Assembly (NCBI RefSeq): GCF_000247815.1
Contig: NC_021681.1
Coordinates: forward strand, 5,578,713-5,642,712
Length of the DNA: 64,000 nucleotides
Reading direction: 5' to 3'
Source: Ficedula albicollis
Lineage: Eukaryota > Chordata > Aves > Passeriformes > Muscicapidae
The notes under the pieces are model-generated. The model did no database searches. It was given only the letters and a program-made list of their open reading frames with translations, and was not told the DNA's origin. This document shows, in pieces, positions 56,461-64,000 of this stretch (positions are counted from its first letter, which is position 1; the number at the start of each line of letters is the position of its first letter). Made by a program: the position numbers and the translations under genes.

Positions 56461-57470
56461 GAAATTCTATAGAATTTCCTGTCAAATTAGCCCCCTACTT
56501 CCTTATTCCTAAATTTTCCAGAAATATAATGAAATCTCTTTCACTAAGAAAAAACTCAGGCCTTTAAAGCCCCCTCTTACTCCCCCCAGTTGTTAAACTC
56601 TGTTGTGCTGCCTCTGCATTTCGCACAAAAAGCTCCAGCATTATAAGAATATTTCTGACACAAGGACCAGGCAAATGCCTCTCTGCAGTTTCACAACACT
56701 AAAGATTTGATATTTAAGTGGAAATAGTTAGCAAGGTTTACAATTAGGCAACCAAATTTCAGCAGACATTTGCTCTTGACATTCAATATATTGTTCACAT
56801 GCCGATTTTATGGAGTGAAGTAAAGAATCTTTATTCCTCTCATTGAAGGTTTCCCTGGCTTTCCTCTGCAAGGCTAAGCCTTTATTTGCACCAGGCTTGA
56901 CTCTTGCTGATGCAGCCTTGCTTACCCCGTGGATGGCTGTTCAGATAATTGTTCTGCTGCCATTAGCACAAGTTCAAACATTGTTTAATTGTGGGAATAT
57001 GCAGAATTGTTGCCGATCAGGGTCATTCAGGAGCTGAGCTGAATACTGATTTAAGAGGCTGTAAAGGCAGCACAGAGCCTCGCTTTTTTTCTCTTCACAT
57101 TTGATTTTTCATATCATTTGAAGAGCTTTAAATAGTCCCTGTCTAGGTAGGCTGAGCTTTGCAGAGGAAGATCGACTGGCAGATATCACCCCGTGCAAAG
57201 CCTCTGCTGTAACCAAGCAGAGGTTTGCAGGTAATAATAAAAGGGAAAACTACTGAGTCTCAAGATAAAGGATGTTCTCCGGGCTGTGGGTGTTCAAACA
57301 GAACACAACAACATTTCTATTCAGCACTCTTTAATTCTCAGTTAAAAGAGATGCCGGATAATTGTAGCTTAATCCTGCTTGAAATGACAATTTTCATTCC
57401 AACCCCGCGTTTTATCGGAGAAATGTTTTCACTTGCTGAGCTGCTCTTCTTCAACATTCGGTTTGCTAAA
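56461..57470. promoter_or_regulatory. Candidate conserved non-coding block (speculative)
   Basis: About 1 kb of AT-rich, repeat-free DNA, quite different in texture from the CR1-rich surroundings. It has several homeodomain-type TAAT/ATTA cores and a GTTTAATTGTGGG string near 56982. This is the kind of sequence expected of an enhancer-type conserved element. No alignment is possible here, so constraint is unproven. Confidence 0.28.
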
Positions 57471-57487
57471 ATCAGCCAGCAACAATA

Positions 57488-57543
57488 ACAAAAAAAAAAA
57501 AAACAAAAAAAACAAAAAAAAAAAAAACAAACCGAAAAAAACC
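57488..57543. repeat. A-rich tract
   Basis: Runs of A broken by single C residues over about 55 bp. It may be a poly(A)-derived or slippage-grown low-complexity tract; no retrocopy upstream of it was recognised. Confidence 0.9.
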
Positions 57544-58237
57544 ACCTCTCAACCGCTGTAAAACGCATCTGGAATCTGACAAACAGGCTGGGGGTTGAGT
57601 CGAGAAGAAATCAGCAGCTTCCACCAGGTTTTTGTTTGCTCGAGGGCTTTGGCGGGAGGTGGCAGGTTTAATACAACAATTCCGAGCTGCTGTTTGCAGG
57701 GATTGCTTTTCCAACATGTAAGTCAACACCGTCTCCTGAGATCTGGAGCAAAGACAAAATAAATCTACTTTCATTTAAATTTTCAGCAGGATAGCACTGC
57801 CTTTCCCTGCCTGTTTCCCCTCTGAATGCACGGGCTCGTTCCACCTGAAGGAAACCAACCCTCACTACAGCACAGTCTTGACCAGATTTGTTTCCAACTC
57901 CAGGAAAGTATCCATGGCATTTTCCTGGCCTGATCCATAGTGAGAGGGCTCAGTGGAAATTATTTGGTTTCTCTTTTCATTTGTCTTCTCTTGCTTTTGA
58001 GTTTCTCACCCAAACTCCTGGAGAGGCTCTTTTTGCTGTGGAGGAGTATCCCAAACAAAACCAGGAAGGTGCTGTCATCTCCTGGATTCATCTCAAGGGT
58101 GTGTAGAGTTACCACGAGGCGAAATGAAAACTCTTTTGGGACAGAGTCCAGAAAATCTGTATCTCATTTCCCAGGCTTGATCTGCCAACCTAAACTAGGG
58201 CTAGCATCAGACTGGAAACCTCGAAACCATCGTGGAA
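57544..58237. other. Unique non-coding DNA, no gene recognised
   Basis: Nothing recognised. Confidence 0.5.
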
Positions 58238-58450
58238 ATAAACTGGATTGGATATTAGGAAAAAATCCTTCATGGAAAAGGTGGTCAGGCACTGGAGGCA
58301 GTGGTGGAGTCCCTGTCCCTGGAGGGAGGGGTTGAAAAGCTGTGTGGATGTGGCACTTGGGGATGTGACTTAGAGGTGGCCTTGGCAGTGCTGGGGGAAT
58401 GGATGGATTTCATGGTCGTGGAGGTCTTTTCCAAGCTGAATGATTGTCTA
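58238..58450 (+). mobile_element. CR1 LINE 3' fragment
   Basis: Landmarks: 'actggattggatattaggaa', 'aatccttcatggaaaaggtg', 'ggcagtggtggagtccctgt', 'tgtgtggatgtggcacttgg', 'catggtcgtggaggtctttt', 'ccaagctgaatgattg'. Confidence 0.88.
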
Positions 58451-59614
58451 GCTCCAGCCCATCTAGGATTGTGTTTGTTTAGCTGGTGAAGAGTTTGCTC
58501 CATGAAACTCCCAGAAGTTTTTCCCCGTTGGGAAAATCCATTGGGGTTAGGGCCAAACCTATATGCTTACAACATGTGGCCACGTTGGGAAGTGTGCATC
58601 CAGGTCCAGCATTTCTTTAAATGTTTGGAGGAAGGAAAGAAGGGGGTGCCTGTCCCTCTATTTGCATGGCCCAGCTGTGTCACTGCTCTGCCATGGGGGG
58701 ACTGGCCTTGTCCCCTTGTGAGCAGCTCAGGACCTCCCTTCTTCCCATCCTTCCATACCCTGAAGCCCTCAGGGAAAATGCTGCTTCATTCCTCCTGCAA
58801 ATGCAGATTGCCATCTTTAGAGCATAAAGAGCCTGCTTTGCAGGCTGCCACTTCCCTGGAATTGCCTCTCCTCCCTCCGTGCTGCACAAGGACATCAGCA
58901 GCCCTTTAATTGTTCAGCTCCCGTGCCACCACATCTCTGCAGAGATGAAGGGCTTTGGAAGGAGCCATCCACCCCAAAAACCCTCCCTGCAGAGGAAGCC
59001 TGGTGCAGCACAGCCCCAAATCCCTGATGCCAGCAGGCTGGGCTCCTTGCTGTGCTCTTTGCCAGCCTTTTGGAGTCCTGTGGCTCGCAGGGCTGTGGGA
59101 GGACCAGGAGTGCTCCGTGCTGAGGAGCAGCAGCAGAGGGGCCAGCACAGCCCTGGGCTGCGATCAATGCCCATTCCCAGCTCTCCCTGCAGTCACTGGC
59201 CCATGGCTGTGCAATGATTTGGAGGCTGTAATTGGCTGAATGCTTGGCTTACCCTTTCACTATCACTAAATGGCACAACAGCAGCTGCTTTCCAAAAAAA
59301 ACCACACAGACAACTGCTGGAGTTGTCGCTGTGGGCTGCTCACAGGGCTGCTCCCCATCTACACAAAGGCTTGGAGCTGCACCTTTGGGCATCCCATTGT
59401 CTATTCTGACTCCAGTGGGACATGGTGAAAGGGGAGAGGAACTGGAGAAAAACTCCACCTCACTTTCTGCATCCCTGAAAGGTCCTTGGGATGTGTTGTT
59501 GCTTCACCAGCAGGAGCGCTGGGGTGATGAAAGGCAGCTTGGCACCTTCCTGCTCAGCTGGGATATCTTCCACATTTGTGCCCAGCAGCTGAGCTGGGAC
59601 AAGCCAAAGGATGA
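58451..59614. other. Unique non-coding DNA, no gene recognised
   Basis: About 1.2 kb. Overlapping GC-rich frames at 58879-59239 in many phases are chance. Confidence 0.5.
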
Positions 59615-59855
59615 GAGAAACAGCCTCAAGTTCTGCCTAAAGGGAAGATTTTAGCTGGATGTTGGGAAGATTTCTTCACTGTTGCTAAGCCCTGCCCAAG
59701 GCAGCGGTGGAATCCCCATCTCCAGAGGGATTTAAAAGCTGTGTGCACGTGGCACTTGGGGACATAGTTTGTTGGTGGCATTGGAAACACTGGGAGATAA
59801 ATTTGAGTTAAAAACATTAAAGGGCTTTTCCAGCCTTAAGGATTCTGTGACTCTG
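59615..59855 (+). mobile_element. CR1 LINE 3' fragment
   Basis: Landmarks: 'agagaaacagcctcaagttc', 'gctggatgttgggaagattt', 'gcccaaggcagcggtggaat', 'gtgcacgtggcacttgggga', 'catagtttgttggtggcatt' and the terminal 'ttccagccttaaggattctg'. Confidence 0.88.
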
Positions 59856-62110
59856 ACTGCTGCTGTGCCTGGGGACGGTGTCACCGTGGGGCTGCCAGCT
59901 CGTGCTGGTCTTGGAATTCCACGTGCTGGCAAAAAACTGGAGGTCCCTGGATGGGGGAAGAGGGAATCTGTCAGCTCCTGCCATAGGAGAGGGTAAACAA
60001 GCCAGAACCCCAGTGGATTGGGGAGTGCTGATTGGGTTTATCTGCACGAGGAAGGCAGGAAGTTATTTCACAGTGCTAAGTGATACAGGTAATATTTCCA
60101 AAACAAAATCTCCCATTTGAAATCCAATTAGGGTTGCTAAGAAACAACATAGTTAACCAGCCAATATTTGCTAAATCCAGATTTTGCAAGCTAGGAAACA
60201 GCTTCGCCAAATTGCACTAACAATACATAAATACATTCATATTAAACCAAACAACTGCAATCCTGTTAACACTGGCTGTGAGGATTTTCCTTGTTATCTG
60301 GGGGATTTCAGGAGCTGCTGTAGTGCTTCTCACTTCCCTGGCCTGGGGGTCTGTCCAGAAACTGCAGTGTTGGTGGGATGGGGAAGGAATCTGTGTGTTT
60401 ACTTTATTGATGAACATGCATCTTGTGTGCCTGAGTGGAGGGTCTGGAAAGTAATTTGGGTGAAAAATAGTTGCTGGAGAATGCTCTTTAATTGTCAACT
60501 GCTCCAGTATAACTGATTTCCCCCAAAAAGTTCCTGCAAGTTTTACTAAGGCAGGTTGTTTTTCACGCCTGTTCTTGGCAGACAGAATCATTGATCTCAG
60601 AATTCCCTGTTTGGCTCTGCTCAGAGCAGCTCCCTCAGCCTCCTCTCCAAGGAGCTTCAAGGACTGTCCTCCCTGCCCATCCCCCTGCAGCACCAGGTGT
60701 TCCAGGCTCACCTGGACATCTGCACAGGGGCTTCCCCAGTGGGACCAGTGCTCTTGCTCCAGCACAATGGGTGAAGGAGCAGCGTTGAACCCCAGGCCAC
60801 CACCTGATGTCCACGGCTGCACTGGCACAAGGCACAACCCTGGGCTGAGCATCTGGGTTTCATTTGGGCTCTGATTTTACATTTTAATCACTCTGTGGTC
60901 TTCCCTGTTTGGCAGGACCCCAGGCTGGCCCAAAGGTTTAGGTAGGGTTCCTCAAAGGCTCTTCTCAGTTTCTGTCCTGATGAAAAGCTGGATTTCTCCA
61001 GAGCTGATCTGGAGCAGAGAGCCATCTACAATGGGAATCCTTTCTTGTCTCCTCCAGAGGGTTTAGAGCTTCAACTCTGGTCTCCTCTCAGTGTTGGGGG
61101 AAAATTCTGCACCAGGGGCTGCACCACGGTTCCACACCCTTTTAGGTGACTCAGCCAGGTGTCCAGTGCAACCATCCCACATCCATTCCCATGAAAGGGA
61201 AATGCTGAGTGTGATGGACAGCTCAGCTCTCCCAGCACTGCTGCAGGGACAGCAGGGTTTTCCTGGGATAAGCTTTCCATGCGTGGCTTGTGTGGATACT
61301 TCAAAGCCACGCTTTCAGCAGCCAAAGATCCTTGTCCAAGATTTCCTTGCTCCCTGCTTTGCTCTTTCCTGGCTGCTGCTTTGCCCTGACTCCATGGACT
61401 CACAATCCTTGTGCCTTCTGAGTCTCCTCTGGCTCCCCACAGGAGTGGGCAGTGGCCTTTGGCTGATGTGGAGGGCATGATAATGTGTCTGCTCCTTCAG
61501 TTCTGTGAAGGCTCATCCCAGCAAATTGCTCTGTCTCTGCTCAAGGATCCTTGTAAATATATGGACTAGAAGTGGCAGGAGCTGCAGACTACCAGGGTTT
61601 TTTTTTTTCTCCCAAGGAAAGATTAGATTTCAAAACTTCCTCTTCTGTATTGAAGGAGAGCAGAAAATCTTTCTTACATCAACCTGTCTGGAAGTCGAGG
61701 TCCAACTGCTTTACCAGTTTCCTCCTGATTTGTGCAGTGCTGTGTGTTTGTTCTCTCCAGCAGCTTCCCAGCTGGAGGCAGGCCTTCTTAATTCCCTTCT
61801 GGAAAGGAATTTCCAGCTCCAGCACTAACCCACTGGAAAATTACCCCTTGGATGAGCAGATCCCCAGACCGTGCTGCACCTCCTGGTTTGGTTTGTCCCA
61901 CTGTAGTGATCACTTTGTGCTGCTGAGCAGACCAGGCACTGCCTGCCCAAGCTTTATTCCCAGGAAAAGGGCTAGTGAAAAACTGGAGCAGGTGCTTAAA
62001 TGCATGGGGAGAAACTGCTGAAAAATGCCTCCATTTCCAGCTCTCTGCCAGCATCCCTTTGATGGGGAGTGTTGGGAAGAGAACCCCAACTTTATGACAG
62101 GAGCTAAGCA
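59856..62110. other. Unique non-coding DNA, 2.2 kb, no gene recognised
   Basis: Includes AT-rich stretches (60070-60290) and a T-run near 61600-61610. No gene or mobile element recognised. Confidence 0.5.
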
Positions 62111-62265
62111 TCATAAAATCCTAGAATGGTTTGGGTTGGAAGGAACAGTCTTGTTCTACCCACCTGCCACAGGCAGGGGCACATTCCAGGTTGTTCCAAG
62201 CCCCATCCAACCTGGCCTTGGCCACTTCCAGGGCCAAGCTTCTTCTTTAGCCACAGCTTCTCTGG
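62111..62265 (-). mobile_element. CR1 LINE 3' end, reverse, cut by a tandem duplication
   Basis: The plus strand reads 'tcataaaatcctagaatggt', 'ttgggttggaaggaacagtc', 'ggttgttccaagccccatcc', 'aacctggccttggccacttc', 'gccacagcttctctgggtag'. The 919-bp duplication starts inside it at 62234, so its last ~30 bp occur again at 63153. Confidence 0.88.
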
Positions 62266-64000
62266 GTAGAAGACAAGACATTGCTCCTGATCCAAGTAGC
62301 TCCTCTGAAGTTTTCCAGTCACTTTGGGAAGCCAAGCCACTGGAACAGCTCTGAGCCAGGGACTCCAGGCCAGCCAGGGGTACTCAAGCTTCTCTAGCTG
62401 GAGTAGCCAGAGGCTTCTTTCCAGAATATGAAACCTCTGCCCTTGGATTACTTAGAGGTTCTATAAGGTTCTATTCTAGGTACTACTGTCACGTTTCCAT
62501 AAAATTCCAGAAGCTGAACTGACTCCTGGAAACTTCTCTGCTGGCAAACTCACTGCCCACGTCCCACTGGCTCCACCCTCCAATGAATTTAACCATTTCC
62601 ATGCCAGGGAATGGGAATGGGTGGAACGAGCCCAGGTGTGCCCAGCCCCAGCAGCACAAGTCTGTTTAGCTACGGTGGAGGATCTGTGTCCTCCCTAGAG
62701 GACATCCCTGGGATTTGCACAGGCTAAAGGCAGTGCCTGGGTGTCAGGGCTGTGACACCCCTGGAGCAGGGACCCCGGGGATGGAGCAGCAGGCTCTGGC
62801 CCCAGTCAGCAGCACTCCAGAGCTCAGAGCCAGCCAGCAGAGCCTGGGTGTGATGGAAGTAATGAACAGCACAGCTCCAAATTAAAATCAAGCTAATGCA
62901 AAGGGCAGGGACCTCACCTGTCACTCTGCTGTGGCTCTGCAGAGCTGCTCGGACTGTGCTGAGCTCACAACTCTGGGTTCCCTGACCCTGGGGGGCCGGG
63001 GCTGCTGTGCCATTCTAATGATGCTCCCGAGGGGAGCAGGGTGAAGGGCTCGAGGAAGGAGGGCTCGAGGGCAGCCACCTTTATTTAATGCACCATGACA
63101 GTGCATAACTAACACTCTTTATCTCCCTGCATTTTGCTGAGAGGTGGCAGTTCCAAGCTTCTTCTTTAGCCACAGCTTCTCTGGGTAGAAGACAAGACAT
63201 TGCTCCTGATCCAAGTAGCTCCTCTGAAGTTTTCCAGTCACTTTGGGAAGCCAAGCCACTGGAACAGCTCTGAGCCAGGGACTCCAGGCCAGCCAGGGGT
63301 ACTCAAGCTTCTCTAGCTGGAGTAGCCAGAGGCTTCTTTCCAGAATATGAAACCTCTGCCCTTGGATTACTTAGAGGTTCTATAAGGTTCTATTCTAGGT
63401 ACTACTGTCACGTTTCCATAAAATTCCAGAAGCTGAACTGACTCCTGGAAACTTCTCTGCTGGCAAACTCACTGCCCACGTCCCACTGGCTCCACCCTCC
63501 AATGAATTTAACCATTTCCATGCCAGGGAATGGGAATGGGTGGAACGAGCCCAGGTGTGCCCAGCCCCAGCAGCACAAGTCTGTTTAGCTACGGTGGAGG
63601 ATCTGTGTCCTCCCTAGAGGACATCCCTGGGATTTGCACAGGCTAAAGGCAGTGCCTGGGTGTCAGGGCTGTGACACCCCTGGAGCAGGGACCCCGGGGA
63701 TGGAGCAGCAGGCTCTGGCCCCAGTCAGCAGCACTCCAGAGCTCAGAGCCAGCCAGCAGAGCCTGGGTGTGATGGAAGTAATGAACAGCACAGCTCCAAA
63801 TTAAAATCAAGCTAATGCAAAGGGCAGGGACCTCACCTGTCACTCTGCTGTGGCTCTGCAGAGCTGCTCGGACTGTGCTGAGCTCACAACTCTGGGTTCC
63901 CTGACCCTGGGGGGCCGGGGCTGCTGTGCCATTCTAATGATGCTCCCGAGGGGAGCAGGGTGAAGGGCTCGAGGAAGGAGGGCTCGAGGGCAGCCACCTT
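62234..64000. repeat. 919-bp tandem duplication, second copy truncated by the window
   Basis: Copy 1 is 62234-63152. Copy 2 starts at 63153 and continues to the window end (848 bp visible). I saw no differences between them. Copy 2 restarts inside CR1 sequence that belongs to the fragment at 62111. Apart from that stub the unit is unique GC-rich DNA with a small CpG cluster. A 66-codon reverse frame is present in both copies but has no family features. Further copies could lie beyond the window. Confidence 0.95.

Overview
The window looks like non-coding nuclear DNA from a bird, most likely a passerine. Three things point there: roughly 35 5'-truncated CR1 LINE fragments dominate the interspersed repeats; one SINE at about 24411-24555 joins a tRNA-Ile-like B box to a CR1-type tail, the structure known for passerine TguSINE1; and there are three solo-LTR-like endogenous retrovirus elements. 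I found no protein-coding gene, exon chain, rRNA, functional tRNA, CRISPR array or prokaryotic signal. Open reading frames in the window are short, lie in low-complexity DNA, or are chance or CR1-derived frames. It may be intergenic or part of a very long intron; the sequence alone does not say which.

Layout. 1-12 kb: unique DNA with a 765-bp perfect pentanucleotide array (1342-2106) and several CR1 3' ends. 12-19 kb: about 600 bp of decayed telomere-like DNA (13148-13745), a CR1, an AT-rich possible conserved non-coding block (15745-16310), a 582-bp LTR (17664-18245) and a ten-copy 64-bp minisatellite (18366-19010). 19-30 kb: more CR1, a SINE apparently nested in a CR1, a CR1 with an internal 204-bp tandem duplication, and an apparently identical 839-bp tandem duplication (27948-29625). 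30-47 kb: mostly unique DNA with scattered CR1 and a compact LTR (42115-42453). 47.7-49.0 kb: a perfect 1,328-bp GGAA array. 50.3-51.7 kb: a CpG-richer patch, a minus-strand LTR and a 304-bp G homopolymer bracketed by a 16-bp direct repeat. 52-62 kb: unique DNA with CR1 fragments and the second possible conserved block (56461-57470). 62.2 kb to the end: a 919-bp tandem duplication whose second copy runs off the window.

No set of genes works together here. The main interest is structural: three very long perfect simple repeats of different types, a minisatellite, interstitial telomeric DNA and at least two recent-looking tandem duplications within 64 kb. Several of these (the poly-G run and both apparently perfect duplications) could equally be assembly artefacts, and that should be tested before any biological reading. 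I found no convincing undescribed functional system.
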